DNA of 64,000 nucleotides, taken from assembly GCA_902496185.1 (NCBI GenBank), contig CABUZX010000002.1, positions 1 through 64,000 on the forward strand, read 5' to 3'. The DNA is from an uncultured Subdoligranulum sp. (lineage in GTDB: Bacteria > Bacillota > Clostridia > Christensenellales > CAG-314). This document shows positions 25,432-32,733 of the stretch, piece by piece; the stretch's first letter is position 1; each line of letters starts with the position of its first letter. A model generated the notes under the pieces. That model did not search any database. It worked only from the letters and a program-made list of their open reading frames with translations, and had not been told where the DNA came from. The position numbers and the translations under genes are program-made.

Positions 25432-25488
25432 CTTTTTACTCCATCAGATTATGAAATTTCTTCTTCGGTTAAAATATTCCGTCAATTT

Positions 25489-27456
25489 TTACAACTTGTT
25501 TTTTATTTCTTGGTCGTACCATAAATTAGGTGCAGTATTTGCTTGGTGTGCTTCTTCAAAAACCCTATAAAGTTGAGCGTAAGTAATACCACGTTGAATA
25601 ATCGTTTTAATTTCTTGGGTATTACAAGGAACAATTTTCATTCCATTTACACTTTTTGTTCCATCAGAAGAATAATAAGGCATAAACTTTCTGCCTCTAA
25701 AATCAGCCACAACGTTTACGTGAAGGAAAGTGGTTGCAAACACACAATAAGTTTCTTCTGCGTGGTTTAGCAAGTAATCACCCAAATGTCTTGACACGGG
25801 TTCCATTTCCATACGGCGTTGATTGGTTCCGCCTGCAAGTGTTGCTTCAATTAAAAGCGTGTGTGCAGGATAGCTTTCGGTCGCTTCGTACTTATATGTA
25901 ATATCTTCGTGACCACCGGCAGCGTGGGTAATAGGAAGCAAATCGGCATCCAATGATAAATTCATATATTCCAAAACTTTTCCTTGTCTGCCTGAAATTT
26001 TATACCATGCAATAGCAAGTACGTATTCAAAAATAGTGGGAACGTCAGCGTTGTTAGTAACAAGAGCTTGAATATCTTTATCGTCACGCTTTTCAAAGTG
26101 TGTCATTAGTTTGATAAGAATTTCGTCTGTAAATTTCTCATCAATCATTTCATTTAAGCGAGCATATCTTTCTTTGTCCACGAATCCTTGAATATCGTAA
26201 AGGTTGCGGACTTGGACACCATATAATTCTTCGGCTCTTTCAAATAATTGTTCTTGCTTAATATCAAAAGCGATTCCCATATCTGCCAAACTTGTGTTAT
26301 TAAACAAGTTGGTCGCTTGGGTAAATGCAATATCCAACAAAGAATCTTTTACTAAAGAGAAATAACAGTTGGGAATTATATCAAATTTTACAATATCATC
26401 TTTGAAAAGAACAGTATCACTTGTTTTGAAATAACGTTTGTTTAAATCATAATAATCGTCTAACAAGCTTTTTGCTTTGAATAAATGTAAAAGTCTAAAA
26501 AATTCGTTTTTAAATTCTTCATTACTTGCTGCTCTAAACAATGCAACTCTATTAACGGTAGTAGCGCCATCACGCTTAACAACCGACTCTAAAGATGTGT
26601 TAAATAAATGTTTCTTCCAATATAAGGAAGCTTTCCCCGAAATCTTTGTTACGGATTTAAAAAGTTGGTTCGCAACACAATCTTCAGGGTAGGAACGATA
26701 AACATCTAATACTCTATATAGTTCGGCATAGGGCATATCGTAAGAACGGCTTTTCCTATTCATTCCGATTTCTTGTATAAGAACGTCATCAACGACGGTC
26801 GCATTGTTAAGCATAGTTTGAGCAATGCGATAGTTGTCCATTTCAGACAATACGGAAGTGATAGCTTCATCTATAGTAGCGTTGCCGTTTCTTATTTCAC
26901 GGATATAATTTATAATCATATCCATCTTATTGCGATTAATCACAAGGGGAAGAAGATATGTAAATTCTTCTTTGCTAATTTCGCCAAGTTCAGCAAGCAT
27001 ATACGCTAAAATTGCGTAAGGGCGTACATGTCTTTCCTCAAACGGACAAGATAATTTTAATAATTGTTTGAAATATATAAAGCTATCGGCAGGGATTTGC
27101 AATAAATTATCCCCTTCAAAAATTCCGCTTTGTGCAATATCTAATAAGGCTTGTCCCGCAGATGTCAATCTGCGTTCAGCGTTAATTAGTCCCAAATCAA
27201 CTAATCCTGAAGTTTTTTCACGAGCATCCTTATCCTTTCTTGGAGCATCTTTATCTTCGATAAAGCCTTGTGCTTTTATAAACTCATAATAGGCAACTTG
27301 CAGAGCGTTGTTTGCGCTCCAATTTTGATTTTGATATTGGGGGATAGCCCAAAAATCGTTTAACAACTTTAATTGCTGTTCGATTTTCCTATTAAATTCT
27401 ACCATTCTGAAACTTGTAGTTCCAAGCGACCAACAATAACTTTTGTATGAAGGCAT
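25489..27456 (-). CDS. AlwI/BstNBI-family type IIS restriction endonuclease
   Basis: A 655-residue protein. The catalytic C-terminal block THAAGGHEDITYKYE...LLIEATLAGGTNQRRMEMEP lines up with the AlwI/Nt.BstNBI/Nt.BspD6I family. Asp518, Glu537 and Glu550 stand as its conserved acidic residues, with the same 13-residue gap between the last two. The N-terminal 380 residues are helical and should bind DNA. Enzymes of this family recognise short asymmetric sites such as GGATC or GAGTC and cut to one side; some only nick. RBS AAGGAG; the start is 11 bp after the methyltransferase stop. The actual site is unknown. Confidence 0.85.
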   Translation of the reverse strand: MPSYKSYCWSLGTTSFRMVEFNRKIEQQLKLLNDFWAIPQYQNQNWSANNALQVAYYEFIKAQGFIEDKDAPRKDKDAREKTSGLVDLGLINAERRLTSAGQALLDIAQSGIFEGDNLLQIPADSFIYFKQLLKLSCPFEERHVRPYAILAYMLAELGEISKEEFTYLLPLVINRNKMDMIINYIREIRNGNATIDEAITSVLSEMDNYRIAQTMLNNATVVDDVLIQEIGMNRKSRSYDMPYAELYRVLDVYRSYPEDCVANQLFKSVTKISGKASLYWKKHLFNTSLESVVKRDGATTVNRVALFRAASNEEFKNEFFRLLHLFKAKSLLDDYYDLNKRYFKTSDTVLFKDDIVKFDIIPNCYFSLVKDSLLDIAFTQATNLFNNTSLADMGIAFDIKQEQLFERAEELYGVQVRNLYDIQGFVDKERYARLNEMIDEKFTDEILIKLMTHFEKRDDKDIQALVTNNADVPTIFEYVLAIAWYKISGRQGKVLEYMNLSLDADLLPITHAAGGHEDITYKYEATESYPAHTLLIEATLAGGTNQRRMEMEPVSRHLGDYLLNHAEETYCVFATTFLHVNVVADFRGRKFMPYYSSDGTKSVNGMKIVPCNTQEIKTIIQRGITYAQLYRVFEEAHQANTAPNLWYDQEIKNKL

Positions 27457-27467
27457 AGTATTTCTCC

Positions 27468-29609
27468 TTAATAGTTGACGATAAGAACTTCGTCCGTTTT
27501 TGACGTTCTATCTTTTGTTTGGTAATTTGAATTTGAATAAGTGTAATTGAGATAAATAACTCTATACTTACCGATATTATTATTTATCCACTCAATAAGC
27601 AATTTGTTTTCCTTGCCCTTAGAGTGAAGCACGTTAGATAAGGCGAATCTTATTCCACGTTCGTGTAGGTTATCTAAATATTTTAATAGTTCTTTTTCGA
27701 GTGTTTCATTCCAACCGTCTTGTTCATTATAAGTTGCACAAGTAATAAGATAAGGCGGGTCAACATAGACAAAGGTTTTATCGTTCCAATCTTCATTTGG
27801 AAGTTCTCTAAAGTCATAACTTTCAAATTTATAGTCGCCACTTTTAAGCCTATCAATAAAAGAAGAAAGTTTTTCTCTCATCTTCTTATTAAAATCTCTT
27901 TTGCCAACAGGCAGATTAAACTCGCCTTTACGATTAAATCTTATTTGATTATTGAACGCATAAACGATAAGAACATATAGAGTGATATAGTAGTTATAAT
28001 CAATATTTGTGTTATGGTTAAAATCTTCTCTTAATTTTAAGAAGGCTTCGCTATTATATTTTGCAAGTCCTTCGGCACTGTTGCAACCATAGTACTCGTA
28101 TCCGTATTTTTCGGTGTTGGATAAGCCGTATTTCTCAATAATATGGTCAATCAATTCAAATGTGGCTTGCTTATCCATATTTTTGAAAGTGCCGAACATA
28201 AAGCGTAATAACGAATTATTATCATTAAAAACAACTTTGTTGCAAGGCGCATTTATTCCAACGTTTCCACCTCCACAAAACAAATCAATAAAACTTTCTA
28301 CGTCCTGTGGGAAGTGGGGAAGAATTTGGGGTAATAACTTAAATTTACCGCCCGTATAGTTTAGTGGAGATTGTATTATTTCTTTTTGTGAGTAATCATA
28401 ACACTCGCAAAGGAATAATCTTTCTTGATTGTCAGTAATATTTGATTTTCCAGCACTGAAAGCCTTGTAATCTTCTGAAAAGACTTTTACTTTACCTTTT
28501 CTTGAAAGAATACGCATAATATCGTCATCGCTAATTTTAGCGTTTGAACGCCCATTACCTTTTTCTGCCATATTGTTATAAGAAAGAAGGATGTATTTAG
28601 CGGTAATTTTAGAAATCAAATCTTCAAAGGCTCTAGTTGCGCTTGACGTGCAGTAATCACTTTTAAGCGACGTTCTATCCATTTTAAGAGCAACGCCTTT
28701 AACTTCGGGCTTTTCCCATTTGGCTACATTTTCAAGCAAGTGATATGCATCACAATATTGACGTGAATTATACGGTGGGTCTATATATACTAAATCTGCT
28801 TCGATTCTTTCAACTAATTGATTTGAATCTTCATTATAGCATTGATTATTTTCGTTATTATTATTGCTTGCCAATGGAATGCTCAACTCTAAATGTTTAT
28901 CGAATGAAGCACCTTTTATATAAGCATCATAATGTCCACAAGTGTTTGCTATTTTGTCCATAGCATAAAGGAGCGAAGTGATTAATATCGCTCTTTCTCT
29001 TGTGTTTATCTTTTTTTCTTTGTAGTTAATTTCTATATCTTCACGAATAAAGCCAATTTTGCGACAATCTTCTAAAGAAAAGAAAGTGTCTGCAAAATTA
29101 AGAGACATATAATTCTCCTCGTGCGGTTTAATAGCATTATAGTAGCAGATAAGGTTTTCAATTTTTTCTTCATCGTATTTTTCAGCACCAAACCAAGCAA
29201 TGTGGCAAACGTGATTAAAATACAATAAGTCGTTAGTTATAAGTTTTTTGTCGCTGAAAGCCGAAGCAACCGAACCTGTACCTGCAAAAATATCCGCAAC
29301 GGTAGTAATGCCTTTGCATTCTTTTTCAACAGTTCCTTTAATGAAGTCAAGGAGTTTATACTTGTTGCCTAAATATCTTCTATTGTTAATTTTAGTTGTT
29401 TTAGTTTTTGGCGCTTCTATAATAGGTTCCGACTCAGTTCTTTCCGCAAGCAAAGTTTTTAAATTTTCAATGGTTTCTTCGTCCCAAACGTAGCGTCCCG
29501 ATTCCGTAGTTTGTACCGATATGAGATTGTTTTTAAGCAAATAATAGAAGGTTGACCTGCTTAAATTCAATTCTTTCAAAACTGCGTTTGATGTTAATGC
29601 GGTTGCCAT
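27468..29609 (-). CDS. HTH-fused tandem DNA adenine methyltransferase
   Basis: A 713-residue protein made of three parts. An N-terminal MerR/excisionase-like HTH (about 1-55, ALTSNAVLKELNLSRSTFYY) comes first. The first N6-adenine methyltransferase domain has FAGTG (108-112) and DPPYNSRQYCDAY (277-280), and the second has a TGGK start, FCGGG (444-448) and VYVDPPYLIT (617-620). Two DPPY domains in one chain are the M.FokI arrangement, needed to methylate both strands of an asymmetric site, which fits the type IIS enzyme behind it. The ATG at 29609 is chosen because AAGGAG lies at 29617-29622. The HTH may let the enzyme regulate its own promoter. Confidence 0.88.
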   Translation of the reverse strand: MATALTSNAVLKELNLSRSTFYYLLKNNLISVQTTESGRYVWDEETIENLKTLLAERTESEPIIEAPKTKTTKINNRRYLGNKYKLLDFIKGTVEKECKGITTVADIFAGTGSVASAFSDKKLITNDLLYFNHVCHIAWFGAEKYDEEKIENLICYYNAIKPHEENYMSLNFADTFFSLEDCRKIGFIREDIEINYKEKKINTRERAILITSLLYAMDKIANTCGHYDAYIKGASFDKHLELSIPLASNNNNENNQCYNEDSNQLVERIEADLVYIDPPYNSRQYCDAYHLLENVAKWEKPEVKGVALKMDRTSLKSDYCTSSATRAFEDLISKITAKYILLSYNNMAEKGNGRSNAKISDDDIMRILSRKGKVKVFSEDYKAFSAGKSNITDNQERLFLCECYDYSQKEIIQSPLNYTGGKFKLLPQILPHFPQDVESFIDLFCGGGNVGINAPCNKVVFNDNNSLLRFMFGTFKNMDKQATFELIDHIIEKYGLSNTEKYGYEYYGCNSAEGLAKYNSEAFLKLREDFNHNTNIDYNYYITLYVLIVYAFNNQIRFNRKGEFNLPVGKRDFNKKMREKLSSFIDRLKSGDYKFESYDFRELPNEDWNDKTFVYVDPPYLITCATYNEQDGWNETLEKELLKYLDNLHERGIRFALSNVLHSKGKENKLLIEWINNNIGKYRVIYLNYTYSNSNYQTKDRTSKTDEVLIVNY

Positions 29610-29633
29610 ATATTTCTCCTTATGCAACTAATT

Positions 29634-29773
29634 TATGCTATCTATTGGACATTATAGCATATATTTAGACTTTTATCAAGGTGTTTTAGGGTATAATCGA
29701 CATATTTTTGGATGCACTTTGAATTTAGCATCCGTTTTACAGTAATTATATTATAGCATACTAAATATGACAA
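29634..29773 (-). promoter_or_regulatory. Two promoters with inverted-repeat operator
   Basis: Proximal: TTGATA (29679-29674), 17 bp, TATAAT (29656-29651) with extended TGC. Distal: TTGTCA (29773-29768), 17 bp, TATAAT (29750-29745). TATGCTAT (29634-29641) and ATAGCATA (29654-29661) form a perfect 8-bp inverted repeat over the proximal -10. The same TATGCTATAAT string recurs in the distal promoter spacer. A GGATGC/GCATCC hairpin (about 29710-29731) lies between them. Confidence 0.75.
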
Positions 29774-29996
29774 TATCTGTCATCATTAATAAAATCTTTT
29801 GAAATAATTAAAAACTTGCGCAAATAGTTGTTTGGAATAAAATAGGAATAATTTTAGAATAAAAGTTGTTTCATTTTATAAACAAGATTTTACGCTACGA
29901 ATAAAATTAAACGGTTTTTCGTCTTAAAACCGCTATAAAACGTACAAAATTGCACGAAATACACAATATAAATTCTTTGTTTACAGTTTCAATGTG
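29774..29996. other. Right end of the island, non-coding
   Basis: No gene. Contains AGGAATAATTTTAGAATAAAA (about 29851-29873), nearly the same as sequence at 18167-18189 in the left end. Confidence 0.45.
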
Positions 29997-30151
29997 CTCC
30001 TAAGGGCTAGTTGTGGGTTCGATTCCCGCTGGGAGTACCAAAAAAACCACAATATTTTGTGGTTTTTACTATTTTTAGGGCAAAATATAGGCATTTTTGG
30101 AATAATTTTCAACTATTCCACTATATCCACCCGTAAACAAAAGATAAGGGA
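29997..30151 (+). pseudogene. 3' half of the split host tRNA-Arg(CCT) and right direct repeat
   Basis: CTCCTAA loop, GGGCT, T arm GTGGG-TTCGATT-CCCGC, acceptor TGGGAGT, ACCA (to 30040), then the AAAACCACAA hairpin and flank repeated from 18285-18395. Sequence to the left of 29997 has no tRNA character. Confidence 0.85.
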
Positions 30152-30221
30152 TTTATTAAATTCTGCTTTACATTAATCGTTTAATTGTTTTATAGTAACC
30201 TTAAGTCTTGGCTTAATACAT

Positions 30222-30310
30222 AGATTAAAGCAACAATTAACATTTAAAGAATAGCCAACAAACTATCCTATGGAGTCAAAACGACTAGGTGGGATTTTTC
30301 TATTGCAAAT
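30222..30310 (+). terminator. Possible terminator after the tRNA locus
   Basis: Imperfect stem TCCTAT...AGTC-AAAAC-GACT...GTGGGA followed by TTTTT (about 30263-30305). Nothing else is evident between the tRNA flank and the riboswitch. Confidence 0.4.
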
Positions 30311-30369
30311 TTTCTTGAGGTAATATCAAAAGACTTTACAAATCACTAATTTAGTGTTATAATTATTTT

Positions 30370-30508
30370 ACCTATTAAGAGTGCGAGAGGGACAAGCCCG
30401 TTGACCGCACAGCAACCTACCGATTGGCAAGGTGCTAATGCTTGTACAATGGGGTTGATTTAGTGGTTATTTAAGCAATCCTATTGTTACGATGGGATTG
30501 CTTTTTTT
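30370..30508 (+). ncRNA. SAM riboswitch with terminator platform
   Basis: The core matches the SAM-I class: AAGAGTGCGAGAGGGAC, GCCCGTTGA, CGCACAGCAACC and AAGGTGCTAATGC. GTGCG/CGCAC pair as P2 and ACCTATT/AATGGGGT as P1 with one bulge. A strong terminator follows at 30473-30508 (AAGCAATCC/GGATTGCTT and seven T). With SAM bound, transcription should stop before the small genes at 30552. Confidence 0.75.
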
Positions 30509-30551
30509 ATACTCTCTTTGTAGGAAAATAATTATCAAAGGGAGACAAAGT

Positions 30552-30848
30552 ATGAAAAAAAGAAAAACTATCAAGAGCTTATTATCAAAAAACAAGGTTG
30601 TGTACGTTAGATTAACAGCCAAATCAATTGCTGAAGTATTCTTTGCGTTGGCGAAATATGAGGGCTTTACTTTAAGTGACGATGTTGCGAGATATGGAGT
30701 TCGTGAGTATGGGTATCTGAAATTAAATGATGATATGACGATAACATATCCAGAATACAATTCGTGGGCAGGCGCTATACGATTTTACGCATCAAAAGTC
30801 GAAAAGGATAAAAAGGTCATTAAAATCGATTTTGAAGGGATGCTATAA
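30552..30848 (+). CDS. Hypothetical protein under SAM-riboswitch control
   Basis: A 98-residue basic protein, MKKRKTIKSLLSKNKVVYVR onward, with a mixed alpha/beta pattern resembling small phage-type proteins of unknown function. GGGAG precedes the ATG, and the riboswitch terminator is only 45 bp upstream. No methionine or sulfur-metabolism motif is visible, which is odd for a SAM-controlled gene. Confidence 0.6.
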   Translation: MKKRKTIKSLLSKNKVVYVRLTAKSIAEVFFALAKYEGFTLSDDVARYGVREYGYLKLNDDMTITYPEYNSWAGAIRFYASKVEKDKKVIKIDFEGML

Positions 30849-30859
30849 GGGGGGATAAT

Positions 30860-31078
30860 ATGTCTAAATTAGATGATTACCATGCATTCAAAAACACAAG
30901 CGGTGGCGGTGGAAATAGTGGTGGCAGTGGAGGATTCGGGCTTGGTTGGCTTGTTATCGTCATTGTAGTAATATTGCTCATTTCTTTTATTGGTGATGGT
31001 GCGAGTTGGGAGGCTATAGACACGCTGTTGGGTTTAGGGTTTATTGCTTTTCTATTTGCAAAGTCACTTTTTAGATAA
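30860..31078 (+). CDS. Small Gly-rich membrane protein
   Basis: A 72-residue protein: short polar head, a Gly/Ser stretch (SGGGGNSGGSGGFGLG), a hydrophobic helix LVIVIVVILLISFI and a second at the C-terminus. RBS AGGGGG, 11 bp after the preceding gene. Function unknown. Confidence 0.55.
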   Translation: MSKLDDYHAFKNTSGGGGNSGGSGGFGLGWLVIVIVVILLISFIGDGASWEAIDTLLGLGFIAFLFAKSLFR

Positions 31079-31447
31079 TTGAATATTGTAAATTTTCTTA
31101 AAGTATATACCAAATGGGTAAAAAGTCATGCAGATGAGAATTGTTCGTATAAAGAAGACAAGGCAAAGAAACGCATATCCGATACGTACGTTTATTGCAA
31201 CGTTACTTTATTTCACGAAAGAAAAATTGCCGTTGCAAGGTGACTTGGCGAACAGCCCGCGGAGCAAAAAGCCACTGTTTCTATGTCGACTTGGTTGAGT
31301 GGTAGGGGCAAGAGAATAGAAAGACTTGATATTGATGATTTATATGTTGTTATAACGGATGTCGTCGATGGTTTTTTGGTATTGTTACCTTTGCATAAAC
31401 AAATATGCGAGTTAAATCACAAAAACAACAAGCTTAAATTGTCTTAG
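31079..31447 (+). pseudogene. Hypothetical gene broken by an in-frame TGA
   Basis: One frame runs from a TTG touching the previous stop to a TAG at 31447 (122 codons) with a single TGA at 31241. It reads NIVNFLKVYTKWVKSHADEN...RKIAVAR, stop, LGEQPAEQKATVSMSTWLSG...LDIDDLYVVITDVVDGF. The second half in particular looks like real protein. I do not recognise the family. The 170 bp after it (to 31619) hold a GCGGAAGGGTTG/AGCTTTTCCG hairpin with a T tract and no gene. Confidence 0.5.
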
Positions 31448-31619
31448 TGTAATGTTAATGATATCGACGCAAACAAGTCAAGGGATTTTATGTTTGTTAT
31501 AAAAATTACGATAAAAAGCGGAAGGGTTGATTTTGTCAGCTTTTCCGTTTTATTTTTTGCAAAAGGGTTGAATTCTTTTATTTTTATATGCTATAATAAA
31601 ACAACGCTAAAGGAACAAT

Positions 31620-32366
31620 ATGAAAGAAGAATTTGTAATAGAAGATAATAAGTTAATTAAATACAACGGCAAAGATAGTTACGTTGTCGTGCCCGACGGA
31701 ATAACGGAAATAGGCGATAACGCTTTTGAGGGCAACAAAAGGATAACGGACGTAGTCCTTCCCAAGTCACTCAAAAAGATTGGTGGCGCTGCTTTTTTGG
31801 GTTGCCCTAAATTAAAAACAGTCTATATCCCCGAAAGCGTAGAAGAAATAGGCAATAGCGCTTTTAGGGATTGCGAAAAACTTGAGCGCGCCGACCTCCC
31901 GCCACGTTTGACGGTTTTGGAGGGGTTTCTTTTTGCTGGATGCAAAAAATTAGAAAGAGTACAAATTCCTAAAGGCGTTGTATATATAAAAGAGCTTGCT
32001 TTTTACGGTTGCTCCTTGCGTAACGTTGTTATTCCTCAAGGTGTAGAAGTTATCGGCAATTTGGCTTTTGCGTTTTGTCGAGAATTATCCAGCGTCGTTA
32101 TCCCTGAGGGCGTAAAAACGATAGGCGAACAGGCTTTTGCTTATTGCGGATTGTTGAATAGTATTAATATTCCAAGTACGGTTACAACGATATGCAACAA
32201 AATTATTTTTCAAACGGCAATAAAAAGAGTGGTAGTGCCAAGAGGCGTATCTTTTATTGGCAAGGAGGCTTTTGCCGGCGTGCCGGGGATAGATGTTATT
32301 TGGCCCAAAGATATGCCAAGGGGTAACGTGCATGGCGATATGGTTTTTTTCTATTGGCTTGACTAA
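31620..32366 (+). CDS. BspA-type leucine-rich-repeat protein
   Basis: A 248-residue protein built from LRR_5 repeats of about 23 residues: ITEIGDNAFEGNKRITDVVL, LKKIGGAAFLGCPKLKTVYI, VEEIGNSAFRDCEKLERADL and so on to the end. There is no signal peptide or anchor, so it may act in the cytoplasm, unlike the large surface BspA proteins of gut Firmicutes. AAGGAAC lies before the ATG. Probably protein-protein interaction. Confidence 0.85.
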   Translation: MKEEFVIEDNKLIKYNGKDSYVVVPDGITEIGDNAFEGNKRITDVVLPKSLKKIGGAAFLGCPKLKTVYIPESVEEIGNSAFRDCEKLERADLPPRLTVLEGFLFAGCKKLERVQIPKGVVYIKELAFYGCSLRNVVIPQGVEVIGNLAFAFCRELSSVVIPEGVKTIGEQAFAYCGLLNSINIPSTVTTICNKIIFQTAIKRVVVPRGVSFIGKEAFAGVPGIDVIWPKDMPRGNVHGDMVFFYWLD

Positions 32367-32501
32367 TTTGGATTGAGTCGTCTTTTTAATAAAGGTCGTT
32401 ATACTTTTAAATTTTTGCTTTAAAATACGGTATAAAAAACGGGCGATTACCGCGTATTGCAATTTTTAAAATAGCAAGGTTTAAGAACTTTCGCCAAAAA
32501 G

Positions 32502-32530
32502 TTGACACAACGTATTTAATGTTGTATTAT
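32502..32530 (+). promoter_or_regulatory. Strong sigma-A promoter of the Mn locus
   Basis: TTGACA (32502-32507), 17 bp, TATTAT (32525-32530); start expected near 32537, right before the riboswitch. Confidence 0.85.
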
Positions 32531-32540
32531 ATAAAAGATA

Positions 32541-32707
32541 TTTCCGTAGGGGAGTAGCATCCGTATCGAAACGGAACAAGTCAACATCTTGACTTAATTA
32601 GTCTGGCTTGTTTTAAATTGCGAGACTTACATATACATAGGTATGTGGTTTCGTTAAATATTTTATAAAATTCGAAACCAACGTATAAATTACGCTTGGT
32701 TTTTTTA
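32541..32707 (+). ncRNA. yybP-ykoY manganese riboswitch with terminator
   Basis: Carries both conserved elements: TAGGGGAGTAGCATCCG near the 5' side and GCGAGACTTACATA near the 3' side, with variable hairpins between. A terminator follows (AACCAA-CGTA/TACG-C-TTGGTT and seven T, 32676-32707). In this class Mn2+ binding prevents termination, so excess Mn should turn on the P-type ATPase downstream. Confidence 0.85.
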
Positions 32708-32733
32708 TTAAAGGTTAAAAAGGAGGAAAACAA

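Larger units (their letters stand above)
18065..30003. mobile_element. Integrative defence island in tRNA-Arg(CCT)
   Basis: About 11.9 kb bounded by a 7-bp identity CTCCTAA (18065-18071 and 29997-30003), which is the anticodon loop of the interrupted tRNA. It carries a tyrosine integrase and an excisionase-like gene at the left end, a TnpV-like and a ribbon-helix-helix-like gene, a repeat region, and a five-gene minus-strand restriction/defence block. GGAATAATTTT-type motifs recur near both ends (about 18167 and 29851) and might be integrase arm sites. No conjugation or replication genes are present, so it is an integrative element needing help for transfer, or a reduced one. Confidence 0.85.

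Noticed and set aside
18241..30151. Simple att duplication made by 155-bp direct repeats
   Set aside because: Acceptor-stem pairing shows that 18034 with 30030, not 18241 with 29997, are the two halves of one gene; the long repeat reflects common origin of the two tRNA genes.
31079..31447. TGA recoding (selenocysteine or altered code)
   Set aside because: Many genes in the window end in TGA and no SECIS-like hairpin follows this one.
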